DNA of 64,000 nt from Flavipsychrobacter stenotrophus (lineage in GTDB: Bacteria; Bacteroidota; Bacteroidia; Chitinophagales; Chitinophagaceae), in contig NZ_PPSL01000001.1 of NCBI RefSeq assembly GCF_002954265.1, positions 496,001-560,000 on the forward strand, in the 5' to 3' direction. This document shows positions 37,728 to 45,688 of this stretch, piece after piece. The position numbers and the translations under genes are program-made. The number at the start of each line of letters is the position of its first letter. Position 1 is the stretch's first letter. Under the pieces are notes generated by a model. It was not told the DNA's origin and did no database searches. It saw only the letters and a program-made list of their open reading frames with translations.

Positions 37728-39146
37728 TTACATTCTAAAGAGCAATGCTAGAATTACTCTGTCTTCCGACTTTACAAGATCCGGAGCCCAACCTGTTGCG
37801 GGTACTGGTGTAGTAGTATATCCGCTTGGTGAGGTAACACCGCCTTTGCCTGCCCAATAAGGATTGTCGGCTTCTCTGTGCACATATTCCAAACGGAATT
37901 CTATACTCTGGTTGGGCATCCAGCTAATGTTTGTAGATGCATCCCATCCGCTGAACTGATCACCCGGATTAGCGCTATAGGGATGTGAACCAGCAAGCTG
38001 GGTAGGGTTGTATTGGTTGGGCAGCGGACTGGCATCACCGGTAGGATACAACACCAGGTAACGACCCGGATTCTTCATATAGCCACCACCTATACACCAT
38101 GCCCATTTGCTTTTACCAAACCACATACGATTGTACACCATAGCACTTGCAAAGTACTGAGCAGGTCCCTTGCCACCTATGTCATCTTTAAATCCGTTTA
38201 CACCACCACCTTTTTCAAATCCAACATCAACTGTGCCAGACAATGCCATTTGATTGATGCCACTGGCCGTTTTGGGCTTTTTATAATATCTCCACAAAAC
38301 ACTATTGTCAGAGTGGAATCTATGTCTGCCTACTAAACCGGGCGCATCAGTGCCATAATAATCATTTGTAAGCAGTTTGAAGTTTGAATTGGGTATCCAG
38401 GTTATATTACCGCCCACACCAGGCAACTGGTTGAACATGCCGTAGCTCTGCCATCCATTGATGATCCACGGTTCGATCTTTAAATGTTCGGATGGAAATA
38501 TCTGTACTCTTATACCATTGAAAAACCAAGGTGTATTATCTGATGTAAACGACGCCTGATATTCCCAGTTTTCTACCTGGTAGTAAGAATTAAGACCTAT
38601 GTATGACATAAACATACCTGCATCCACGTTAATGCCATGCATAACGTCAAAATGATAGCCGGCATATGCTTCGCTGATATATCTATAAACATCTGCGAGG
38701 TTATACTGGCCTCGGTATGGGCTTAGATCATTGCGGGGCACAACTGTAGACCTCGTTCCAAACTGTGTCATAATTCTTCCTCTTGCATTACCATAAACGA
38801 AATCACCGCCTATTGCAGCACAAGACACTTCAATTTCATCAGTCCTGGCCATAGCAGTAGACCCTACTACGGTATGATCAATAGGATCATTAAAAGAATG
38901 ATTTACATTGGCATCCAGCATGATACTCCAGGTTACATATTTATTGGAAAGGACCGAAGAATCTCTCCTGTCATTGCCGTTGTACCAGGTTTGATCAAGT
39001 CCTTCAAACGGGATCTGCGATTTGATGATCCGCTCCTTTTTAGGCTTATCCCGCATTTCGTCTTTTTCGGATTCTGTTTGGGCGCCTGCTTGTTGGGTAA
39101 GCATTAGGGCAGCTACCACCGCAAATGCTATTTGTTTTCTTTTCAT
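37728..39146 (-). CDS. BBP2/OmpL-like outer-membrane porin of the potassium cluster
   Basis: 472 aa from ATG 39146, which opens a proper signal peptide (MKRKQIAFAVVAALMLTQQAGA, cleavage before QTESE); the longer open frame upstream lacks one. The mature protein alternates aromatic strands and Gly/Asn turns (WYNGNDRRDSSVLSNKYVTW, LKIEPWIINGWQSYG) and ends in a strand with terminal F-x-M (RVILALLFRM), as in outer-membrane barrels. This matches the putative beta-barrel porin-2 family that accompanies Kdp genes in Bacteroidota. It likely admits K+ to the periplasm. Confidence 0.78.
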   Translation of the reverse strand: MKRKQIAFAVVAALMLTQQAGAQTESEKDEMRDKPKKERIIKSQIPFEGLDQTWYNGNDRRDSSVLSNKYVTWSIMLDANVNHSFNDPIDHTVVGSTAMARTDEIEVSCAAIGGDFVYGNARGRIMTQFGTRSTVVPRNDLSPYRGQYNLADVYRYISEAYAGYHFDVMHGINVDAGMFMSYIGLNSYYQVENWEYQASFTSDNTPWFFNGIRVQIFPSEHLKIEPWIINGWQSYGMFNQLPGVGGNITWIPNSNFKLLTNDYYGTDAPGLVGRHRFHSDNSVLWRYYKKPKTASGINQMALSGTVDVGFEKGGGVNGFKDDIGGKGPAQYFASAMVYNRMWFGKSKWAWCIGGGYMKNPGRYLVLYPTGDASPLPNQYNPTQLAGSHPYSANPGDQFSGWDASTNISWMPNQSIEFRLEYVHREADNPYWAGKGGVTSPSGYTTTPVPATGWAPDLVKSEDRVILALLFRM

Positions 39147-39186
39147 TTTGTTGTTTTTAAGTATGATCGTTTCTATTTGTGTGTAT

Positions 39187-39516
39187 TTAGTTTCTTGGGG
39201 CATAAAAAATAATGGCCACACCGGTTAATACTATTATTGCTCCGGCAATGTCATAAAAATCAGGTTTTGTTTTTTCCGCCAGCCATGCCCAAAACAATGA
39301 CATAACTATGAATACTCCGCCATAAGCGGCATATGTTCTGCCGAAACCTGCAGGTTGTAATGTGGCTATCCCGCCATATACTGCCAGCAATATTGCTCCC
39401 AATATCGCTAGGTAGAATGGCTGGTTGTCCTTCAATACTTTCCAGACAAGGTAGCCACCAATAATTTCGCAAGCCCCCGCCAGAATAAAGAACCCTATTG
39501 ATCTAAGTATCATCAT
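39187..39516 (-). CDS. ynfA: YnfA/UPF0060 family membrane protein
   Basis: 109 aa, four membrane helices. The conserved core ACEIIGGYLVWKVLKDN, PAGFGRTYAAYGGVFIVMSLFWAW and the helix ending in TGVAIIFY are typical. YnfA is an SMR-like small exporter family. It starts 1 bp after kdpC ends and so belongs to the same operon; its place between kdpC and the porin is unusual and could suggest cation or toxicant export coupled to K+ stress. Confidence 0.93.
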   Translation of the reverse strand: MMILRSIGFFILAGACEIIGGYLVWKVLKDNQPFYLAILGAILLAVYGGIATLQPAGFGRTYAAYGGVFIVMSLFWAWLAEKTKPDFYDIAGAIIVLTGVAIIFYAPRN

Positions 39517-39517
39517 T

Positions 39518-40084
39518 TTAGTGCGCGATTATATTATCAAGAGCCAGATTCAGGGTTAGTACATTGATCCTTTTGGGGCCCATGCCATACATAGGTGCGT
39601 CTATATGCGCTCTAACTAATTCGGAAACCCTATTTTCGTCCAGACTCCTCACTTTTGCAATTCTCTTCACCTGCACCATTGCACCTTCTACACTTATGTG
39701 CGGATCTAGGCCGCTACCACTTGCTGTTACCATATCTGATGGTATATCCTTCCTGTTAACTCCGGGGTTATGCGTCATAAAAGAGTCTATCCTCGCTTGC
39801 ACCAGCAACAAGTACTCGGGGTTATCCGGTCCCTTATTACTTCCCCCCGATCCTGCCGCATTGTAATTTACAGCCGATGGACGCGACCAGAAGTATTTGT
39901 CATCAGAAAAATTCTGGCCTATATTCTCGTAGAAATGTCTGCCCCCTTTTTCCTTGATCACGATCCCTTCTCCCTTATTAGGAGTTATTTGTGCTATTCC
40001 CCAAACGATTGCCGGATAGATACCTGAAAGCAGAATGATGCAGATAAAAGAAAGCAAGATGGATGGTATTATTTCTTTTTTCAT
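39518..40084 (-). CDS. kdpC: potassium-transporting ATPase subunit C
   Basis: 188 aa, standard length. One N-terminal membrane helix (about 8-29, SILLSFICIILLSGIYPAIVWGIAQ), then the periplasmic domain with family motifs: YFWSRPSAV, NKGPDNPEYLLLVQARI, VTASGSGLDPHISVEGAMVQVKRIA and NVLTLNLALD. KdpC supports the assembly and K+ affinity of KdpFABC. It follows kdpB by 31 bp. Confidence 0.97.
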   Translation of the reverse strand: MKKEIIPSILLSFICIILLSGIYPAIVWGIAQITPNKGEGIVIKEKGGRHFYENIGQNFSDDKYFWSRPSAVNYNAAGSGGSNKGPDNPEYLLLVQARIDSFMTHNPGVNRKDIPSDMVTASGSGLDPHISVEGAMVQVKRIAKVRSLDENRVSELVRAHIDAPMYGMGPKRINVLTLNLALDNIIAH

Positions 40085-40115
40085 TTTTATTTATTGATGG
40101 TAATCAAACAATTTT

Positions 40116-42155
40116 TTACATAAACAGTGCAACCAGTAGATCGATCACTTTGATACCAATAAAAGGAATTATTACTCCTCCAAGGCCATATACCAATAGA
40201 TTTCTTCTCAGCAAAGCACTGGCACCTATTGGCTTGTATGCAACACCCCTCAGCGCAAGCGGTATGAGCATAGGAATAATAATGGCATTGAAAATTATCG
40301 CCGATAAAATGGCACTTGACGGACTATGCAGGTTCATGATATTGATACGTTGCAAAGCTGGTATCGACGCGATGAACAATGCCGGTACAATGGCAAAATA
40401 TTTAGCAACGTCGTTGGCAATAGAGAACGTGGTTAGCGTTCCTCTGGTCATTAGTAACTGCTTGCCGATCTCTACTATCTCTATCAACTTCGTAGGGTCA
40501 TTGTCCAGATCTACCATGTTACCTGCTTCTTTGGCTGCTGCTGTGCCACTATTCATAGCTACACCAACGTCGGCCTGCGCAAGAGCGGGTGCATCATTGG
40601 TGCCATCGCCCATCATAGCTACCAACTTACCGGTAGCCTGCTCCTTGCGGATATAAGCCATCTTATCTTCAGGTTTTGCTTCAGCGATATAGTCATCTAC
40701 ACCAGCTTTCTCGGCAATATATTTAGCGGTTAGCGGATTATCTCCTGTCACCATTACCGTCTTTACGCCCATTTTTCTTAGGCGCTCAAACCGTTCGAAT
40801 ATGCCTGTCTTAATGATGTCCTGTAATTCTACTACCCCCAGCACACGGTTATTTTCGATTACTACCAGTGGTGTACCGCCATTGGAGGATATGTTATTGA
40901 CATCCTCTATAGTTGATGCTGGGAATGGATTTCCTGCTTTTTCAACCATTGTTTTCATAGAATCGTATGCCCCCTTTCGGATTTGTACATCGTCATAGTC
41001 AATCCCGCTGCTGCGGGTCTCGGCAGTAAATTTGATAAAACGTGGGCTACTTACCTGCAATGTCAATGGGTTGATATTGGCTAGTTCAATGATCGATTTA
41101 CCTTCAGGTGTTTCGTCGGCCATAGAACTCAATACGGCACTTTTAATAAAGGCTTTTTCAGCTATGCCTTGTGCTGTATGGAATTTTGTTGCCTTGCGGT
41201 TGCCTATTGTTATTGTTCCTGTTTTATCAAGCAGCAACACATCCAGGTCGCCGGCTGTTTCCACTGCCTTGCCGGACTTAGCAATAACATTGGCTCTCAA
41301 AGCCCTGTCCATTCCCGAAATCCCAATTGCTGATAGCAGACCACCTATTGTAGTTGGGATCAGGCAAACAAACAAAGCTATATAGGCCGAAATGGGTATA
41401 GGTGTTTTTGCATATGTAGCAAATGGTTGTAACGTAACACACACTATAATGAACACAATAGTAAATCCTGATAGCAAGATTGTGAGTGCTATCTCGTTGG
41501 GTGTCTTTTGTCTTGATGCTCCTTCTACCAATGTTATCATTTTATCAAGAAAACTCTCACCTGGCTCCGTTGTTACTTTCACTTTGATCTTGTCAGACAG
41601 TACTTTCGTACCCCCGGTCACCGATGATTTATCTCCACCCGCTTCTCGTATTACCGGGGCCGATTCTCCGGTTATTGCCGATTCGTCTATTGTGGCTATG
41701 CCCTGTACTATTTCTCCATCAGTAGGAATAATGTCTCCGGTCTCGCAAACAAAATAGTCGCCCTTAATAAGTTGGGAAGAGGCTACGATCTGTACCTCAT
41801 TAACAAAGATCTCACCCATCAGTACTATTTTCTTTGCTGGTGTTTCTTCTCTTGTCTTTCTTAATGATGCAGCCTGCGCCTTGCCCCTGGCTTCAGCCAA
41901 TGCCTCTGCAAAATTTGCAAATAGCAGGGTAGCCAGCAACACAAGGAATATGATAAAATTATAGGTAAATGATCCCTGGTTGGCTTCTCCGGCCAGTATC
42001 CACGCACACACAAACAGCATAACTATTGTGCCGATCTCCACGGTGAACATTACCGGGTTACGAAACTGATATTTTGGATTCAGCTTAATAAAAGACTGCT
42101 TAATAGCTTCTGCTACCAACTCCTTTTTAAATAAGCCTTCTTTATTATTTCTCAT
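40116..42155 (-). CDS. kdpB: potassium-transporting P-type ATPase subunit B
   Basis: 679 aa. Phosphorylation site D310 in [16 protein letters not shown] (162-165) in the actuator domain; KDP-like [28 protein letters not shown] and the hinge [21 protein letters not shown]. It hydrolyses ATP to drive K+ movement through KdpA. All catalytic residues are present. In operon with kdpA (43 bp) and kdpC (31 bp). Confidence 0.98.
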   Translation of the reverse strand: MRNNKEGLFKKELVAEAIKQSFIKLNPKYQFRNPVMFTVEIGTIVMLFVCAWILAGEANQGSFTYNFIIFLVLLATLLFANFAEALAEARGKAQAASLRKTREETPAKKIVLMGEIFVNEVQIVASSQLIKGDYFVCETGDIIPTDGEIVQGIATIDESAITGESAPVIREAGGDKSSVTGGTKVLSDKIKVKVTTEPGESFLDKMITLVEGASRQKTPNEIALTILLSGFTIVFIIVCVTLQPFATYAKTPIPISAYIALFVCLIPTTIGGLLSAIGISGMDRALRANVIAKSGKAVETAGDLDVLLLDKTGTITIGNRKATKFHTAQGIAEKAFIKSAVLSSMADETPEGKSIIELANINPLTLQVSSPRFIKFTAETRSSGIDYDDVQIRKGAYDSMKTMVEKAGNPFPASTIEDVNNISSNGGTPLVVIENNRVLGVVELQDIIKTGIFERFERLRKMGVKTVMVTGDNPLTAKYIAEKAGVDDYIAEAKPEDKMAYIRKEQATGKLVAMMGDGTNDAPALAQADVGVAMNSGTAAAKEAGNMVDLDNDPTKLIEIVEIGKQLLMTRGTLTTFSIANDVAKYFAIVPALFIASIPALQRINIMNLHSPSSAILSAIIFNAIIIPMLIPLALRGVAYKPIGASALLRRNLLVYGLGGVIIPFIGIKVIDLLVALFM

Positions 42156-42198
42156 TGGTTTGGATTAATATTTTTTAAACATCTTTTTTTGATTCGGC

Positions 42199-43938
42199 TT
42201 AGTGCATTTTCATCCATTCTGCGATAGGACCTAAAGCAAGAGCGGGGAAGAATGCAAGCGCGGCAATTATTATTTTTACGGCAAATACCAATAGTCCAAA
42301 TGTTCCGGTATCAGTTTTTAGAGTGCCGCTGCTTGTTGGTATAAATTTCTTCTGTGCTATCAACCCTGCTATGGCAACCGGCCCTATAATTGGCAGGAAT
42401 CTTGAAAAGAGCAAAACAATACCTGTGCTGATGTTCCAGAAAGGATTATTGTCTGTCAGCCCTTCAAATCCGCTGCCATTATTTGCCGAGCTGGATGTGT
42501 ATTGATAAAGCATCTCGCTAAAGCCATGATGTGAAGGATTATTTAACCACCCTGAGGCATTATGTTTTCCGGCGGCATCGGCAAACCACCATCCCATATT
42601 GGCATCGTGTGCGGCTAAGTAACTGGCCACGGCTGTACCCGCTAATATCAGGAACGGATGAAACAGGGCTATGATCATGGCAATTTTCATTTCTTTTGCC
42701 TCTATCTTCTTACCTCCAAATTCGGGAGTACGGCCTACCATTAATCCACCAATAAACACTGCGAGTATTACATAGATGAAAAAGTTAAGAAAGCCTACGC
42801 CTACGCCACCGTAAAATGAATTGATCATCATTCCAAGTAGCATATTCATTCCCGACACCGGCATAAAGCTGTCATGCATTGCATTTACAGATCCTGTAGA
42901 TATTACAGTAGTGGCTATACTCCAGAATGCTGAGGCTACGGCACCGAAACGTATCTCTTTACCTTCCATGTTACCGCCAGGCTGCGCTATACCCATCTGA
43001 GCTATATATGGGTTGCCGTGTACTTCTGCTATAATAGTCGGCACAACGAGTATAAGAAAGCCCGTGGTCATTACACCCCAGAAAACCCAGGCCAACCTTT
43101 TCTTATTGGCATAGAAGCCGAAGGCGAAGACCATAGCAAATGGCAAAAGTATCTGTGCGATCATCTGCACAATGTTGGATAGGTAGGTAGGATTTTCAAA
43201 TGGATGAGCAGAATTAGCTCCGAAAAAGCCACCACCATTGGTCCCCACATGCTTTATGGCCACAAAAGCAGCTACCGGGCCACGGCTCACATGCATAGTA
43301 TCTCCCTGCAATGATGTAACAGTATCCATTCCTTTAAAGGTCATAGGTGTACCTTCAAAAAGGTGAATTGTTGCGATCAACAAGCAAAGTGGCAACAGTA
43401 TACGTGTGCAGCTTTTCAGGAAGTAATTGTAGAAATTGCCGAGCTGCGTAGTAGTTCTGTCCTTAAGTGCGTTGAATACTACGGCAGCTGCGGCAAGACC
43501 TGTAGCGGCCGATACGAACTGAAGGAACATAAGCGCAAAGACCTGCGAGAAGTAAGACACGCCGGTTTCGCCACTATAGTCCTGCAAATTGCAATTGACC
43601 AGAAATGATATAGCCGTGTTCCATGCCAGGTCTGGTGTCATGCCAGGATTATGGTCGGGATTCATTGGTAGCCATGCCTGATTGAGCAGGCAGAACATTG
43701 CCCACAAAAACCAAATGACATTTAATGTAAGCAGGGCAGTCAAACTTTGCTTCCAGGTCATTTCGCGGGTAGTGTCAATGCGTGATGTTTTGAATAACAA
43801 TCGTTCTGCCCGGCCAAAGACCAGATCGGTCCATACTTTTTGGCCGCTATAAACCTTTGCAATATATTTTCCCAACGGGACAGCTAATAATAGTGTTGCG
43901 ACAAACATCACAACAACTCCCAAAATCTGAGGATTCAT
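42199..43938 (-). CDS. kdpA: potassium-transporting ATPase subunit A
   Basis: 579 aa, slightly longer than the E. coli subunit (557). Ten or more membrane helices; the K+ selectivity-filter signature GGGFFGANSAHPFENPT is intact, along with NCNLQDYSGETG (pore loop 1) and the conserved C-terminal RFLPIIGPVAIAG. It forms the K+ channel-like part of KdpFABC. Starts 33 bp after kdpF. Confidence 0.98.
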   Translation of the reverse strand: MNPQILGVVVMFVATLLLAVPLGKYIAKVYSGQKVWTDLVFGRAERLLFKTSRIDTTREMTWKQSLTALLTLNVIWFLWAMFCLLNQAWLPMNPDHNPGMTPDLAWNTAISFLVNCNLQDYSGETGVSYFSQVFALMFLQFVSAATGLAAAAVVFNALKDRTTTQLGNFYNYFLKSCTRILLPLCLLIATIHLFEGTPMTFKGMDTVTSLQGDTMHVSRGPVAAFVAIKHVGTNGGGFFGANSAHPFENPTYLSNIVQMIAQILLPFAMVFAFGFYANKKRLAWVFWGVMTTGFLILVVPTIIAEVHGNPYIAQMGIAQPGGNMEGKEIRFGAVASAFWSIATTVISTGSVNAMHDSFMPVSGMNMLLGMMINSFYGGVGVGFLNFFIYVILAVFIGGLMVGRTPEFGGKKIEAKEMKIAMIIALFHPFLILAGTAVASYLAAHDANMGWWFADAAGKHNASGWLNNPSHHGFSEMLYQYTSSSANNGSGFEGLTDNNPFWNISTGIVLLFSRFLPIIGPVAIAGLIAQKKFIPTSSGTLKTDTGTFGLLVFAVKIIIAALAFFPALALGPIAEWMKMH

Positions 43939-43971
43939 GTAGATCTATTTAATTTTATTCAAGAGTATTTG

Positions 43972-44049
43972 TCAGAATTTCTCCGGGTGGATGAGCACAT
44001 AGACCATGTAACCGAAGGTTAACAGGGCTATTACAAATAAAGCTGCCAT
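43972..44049 (-). CDS. kdpF: potassium-transporting ATPase subunit F
   Basis: 25 aa. Translation is MAALFVIALLTFGYMVYVLI followed by HPEKF: a single membrane helix ending in the conserved (R/H)PEKF tail of KdpF. Its position 33 bp before kdpA is canonical. KdpF stabilises the KdpABC complex like a lipid. Short enough that automated callers may miss it. Confidence 0.9.
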   Translation of the reverse strand: MAALFVIALLTFGYMVYVLIHPEKF

Positions 44050-44089
44050 ACGAGTTACTTTAAGTTTTTATCAGGCTGTGTAAAAAGGG

Positions 44090-44173
44090 CTATATTTTTT
44101 CAAACCAGTCAATGGCTTTAAAAAGCAGCCAAAAGGAAAGCAATGTGCCTATGATCAATATGGTCGTTACCAT
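44090..44173 (-). CDS. 27-aa single-helix membrane microprotein in the kdp operon
   Basis: Translation MVTTILIIGTLLSFWLLFKA then IDWFEKI: one hydrophobic helix and a short amphipathic end. It lies 40 bp before kdpF, in the same operon and strand. The tail WFEKI resembles that of KdpF (PEKF) only loosely. It could be a second KdpF-like stabilising subunit. Composition and position support it; expression is unproven. Confidence 0.55.
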   Translation of the reverse strand: MVTTILIIGTLLSFWLLFKAIDWFEKI

Positions 44174-44201
44174 TTTTGTTTATTTTTGTAGAGTTTTCAA
44201 T

Positions 44202-44768
44202 TCACTTATTCTGCGCCTTAGCAAAGACGTAGTTAAGTTTATACATGTTATGAACCGAGTCGAAGACCGTAACATCGCCATTACTGAAATACTGGTCGAC
44301 CTGTTCAATAAATTGGGTATTGGCATGGTATGCCTGCCTGATATTGTTGAGCGTAAGTGGCATAAGTTTGCCACTTACTGTGGTACTGAAATAGTAATTC
44401 TGCTTTACTTTATAGCCCTTGCTTTGTGCTACATGTTCCGATTGAACATAAATGGTGATCGGTCCTGCTTCCAGTATGCGGTATTGTGTATTGTTATAAA
44501 ATCTGAAATCTTTACTATCTGCTTCAGCGTAGCCAAACACCTCTGATTTTTTCAATTTAATTGTCTTATTGCTGTCAATAACTGTTATATAGGGCAATTC
44601 AAGGACCGAGTTATTCAGGCGAATTTTAGACCCACCGGCATATGACAATTTCTTTTCTTTATAGTCCTGCGCTGTCAGGTACACTCCAATCTGATTCTTC
44701 GCATTTACATGGTGGGCGATCAATGTGCCTATTATAACCAGTACAGCAATAACAAGTGATTTTTTCAT
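44202..44768 (-). CDS. secreted hypothetical protein of the kdp operon
   Basis: 188 aa from ATG 44768, which gives a good signal peptide (MKKSLVIAVLVIIGTLIAHHVNA, cleavage before KNQIG); the frame extends 21 codons further without a signal. Mature part is soluble (GVYLTAQDYKEKKLSYAGGSKIRLNN, KSEVFGYAEADSKDFRFYNN). No known domain. It is located between the 41-aa and 27-aa membrane genes, upstream of kdpF; a periplasmic accessory of the Kdp system is plausible. Confidence 0.65.
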   Translation of the reverse strand: MKKSLVIAVLVIIGTLIAHHVNAKNQIGVYLTAQDYKEKKLSYAGGSKIRLNNSVLELPYITVIDSNKTIKLKKSEVFGYAEADSKDFRFYNNTQYRILEAGPITIYVQSEHVAQSKGYKVKQNYYFSTTVSGKLMPLTLNNIRQAYHANTQFIEQVDQYFSNGDVTVFDSVHNMYKLNYVFAKAQNK

Positions 44769-44853
44769 TTTATTTATTTTAACCGTTAGTAAAAAAGTAT
44801 TCAATTTTGGTGGTCGCCAGGTCATGATCAACCTGATTAATTAACTATTTCAT

Positions 44854-44979
44854 TCATGTTTTCAAAAGCAATCCCAAAAGAAAACCGGAAATGAGCATGA
44901 GACCGACTGTAACCCCCATGAACCTAAGTGACCTTAACCCGAAGCAGATCAGCTTACGTGTTTTAAATGACCTTTTCAT
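44854..44979 (-). CDS. 41-aa membrane microprotein, first gene after the sigma-54-like promoter
   Basis: Translation begins MKRSFKTRKLICFGLRSLRF and continues MGVTVGLMLISGFLLGLLLKT: a basic N-terminus and one C-terminal membrane helix. A sigma-54-like promoter ends 26 bp before its ATG, preceded by a purine-rich stretch (AACGAAAG) that may serve as ribosome-binding site. A longer open frame on the opposite strand (44891-45115) is less credible because it has no promoter and poor composition. Confidence 0.5.
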   Translation of the reverse strand: MKRSFKTRKLICFGLRSLRFMGVTVGLMLISGFLLGLLLKT

Positions 44980-45004
44980 CTTTCGTTCCATTTGCAGTAA
45001 CAAA

Positions 45005-45020
45005 GTCAATTTGTGTGCCT
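45005..45020 (-). promoter_or_regulatory. sigma-54-like promoter for the kdp operon
   Basis: On the minus strand AGGCACACAAATTGAC has GGCAC (-24) and TTG at -12 with the exact GG-N10 spacing (consensus TGGCAC-N5-TTGC; the final C is A here). It is 26 bp before the 41-aa gene and downstream of the palindrome TATCAAATTGATA at 45141. Confidence 0.5.
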
Positions 45021-45110
45021 GTCATCAAATACGTGAAGCAAAATGGATGAAATGCTTTACTGTAAAGGCATTCAGCGTTTACGATAATTTATGGCATACC
45101 CAGTGTAAAC

Positions 45111-45141
45111 AATAAACCCTCTCATTATGAGAGGGTTTATT
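45111..45141 (-). terminator. intrinsic terminator after the 118-aa gene
   Basis: Perfect 14-bp stem AATAAACCCTCTCA / TGAGAGGGTTTATT with a 3-nt loop (TTA). It separates the 118-aa gene from the kdp operon, which therefore needs its own promoter. Confidence 0.8.
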
Positions 45142-45153
45142 ATCAAATTGATA
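45141..45153. promoter_or_regulatory. candidate enhancer site TATCAAATTGATA, copy 1
   Basis: A perfect 13-bp palindrome, about 120 bp upstream of the kdp sigma-54-like promoter. The same palindrome occurs twice at 45651-45683, upstream of a second sigma-54-like site. Confidence 0.5.
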
Positions 45154-45162
45154 TACTACCTT

Positions 45163-45519
45163 TCAACATCCTTTATGGCAAACCTGCGCCATATAAATGG
45201 TATAGAGTGTAATGGGGAGGATCGCCAGTAATTCCTTCTTTTCGTTGGGGTATGTATTAAACATCCTTGTAAAGGAATAGACAAACACATTTTCAACCGC
45301 GTTCTTTACCACGCCATTGCCTTTCGCGTATAATTTATCTGCTATCTGAAAAGCGCGCTTTACAGATCTATAGTTATGGTCGTTGATGTTCTTGCAGGTA
45401 AATGTTGTTAATGACCCCAATAGGTCATAAGCAGTATTTTGTTTACTGGTCAATAATTCACGGGGCATTTCCGGAAGAGCTTCTTCTATAAACATTGGTA
45501 TTTCAAGCTGATTGATCAT
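45163..45519 (-). CDS. hypothetical protein (118 aa) between regulator and kdp operon
   Basis: Soluble, mainly helical, 118 aa: INQLEIPMFIEEALPEMPRELL, then SVKRAFQIADKLYAKGNGVVKNAVENVFVYSFTRMF, ending QVCHKGC. The family may be one of the small Bacteroidota domains of unknown function; I cannot name it with confidence. It is bracketed by a terminator and a sigma-54-like promoter of its own, next to the NtrC-type regulator gene, so it is likely part of the potassium regulon. Confidence 0.6.
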   Translation of the reverse strand: MINQLEIPMFIEEALPEMPRELLTSKQNTAYDLLGSLTTFTCKNINDHNYRSVKRAFQIADKLYAKGNGVVKNAVENVFVYSFTRMFNTYPNEKKELLAILPITLYTIYMAQVCHKGC

Positions 45520-45544
45520 TTCAAGTCATTTTGACTATGAGGTG

Positions 45545-45559
45545 GCTAAAAGCATACCA
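45545..45559 (-). promoter_or_regulatory. sigma-54-like promoter for the 118-aa gene
   Basis: On the minus strand TGGTATGCTTTTAGC keeps GG and GC separated by 10 bp, with T before GG. It ends 26 bp before the ATG at 45519, the same distance as in the kdp promoter. Confidence 0.4.
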
Positions 45560-45650
45560 AATCACTATGTTCAGGCAAGCAAAATATCGGAAGGCTTATC
45601 AGCATTGATGTTGCATTAAATTAAACATTTCAGAAAATAGAGGGAATCCC

Positions 45651-45683
45651 TATCAAATTGATAATGCCTCTATCAATTTGATA
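45651..45683. promoter_or_regulatory. paired palindromes TATCAAWTTGATA, candidate NtrC-type enhancer
   Basis: TATCAAATTGATA at 45651-45663 and TATCAATTTGATA at 45671-45683, 20 bp centre to centre (two helical turns), about 95-125 bp upstream of the sigma-54-like site at 45545. Paired dyads at that distance are the normal arrangement for binding by NtrC-family activators. Confidence 0.55.
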
Positions 45684-45688
45684 GGTAT

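Noticed and set aside
37687-37775. 15-bp direct repeat ATTACTCTGTCTTCY at the porin gene end
   Set aside because: Short, only two copies, and one lies in the conserved porin C-terminus; no sign of an attachment site.
44112-44546. 144-aa plus-strand open frame opposite the secreted kdp-operon protein
   Set aside because: Antisense to a gene with a clear signal peptide and operon context.
44891-45115. 74-aa plus-strand open frame upstream of kdp
   Set aside because: Overlaps the sigma-54-like promoter and the more plausible 41-aa minus-strand membrane protein; composition not protein-like.
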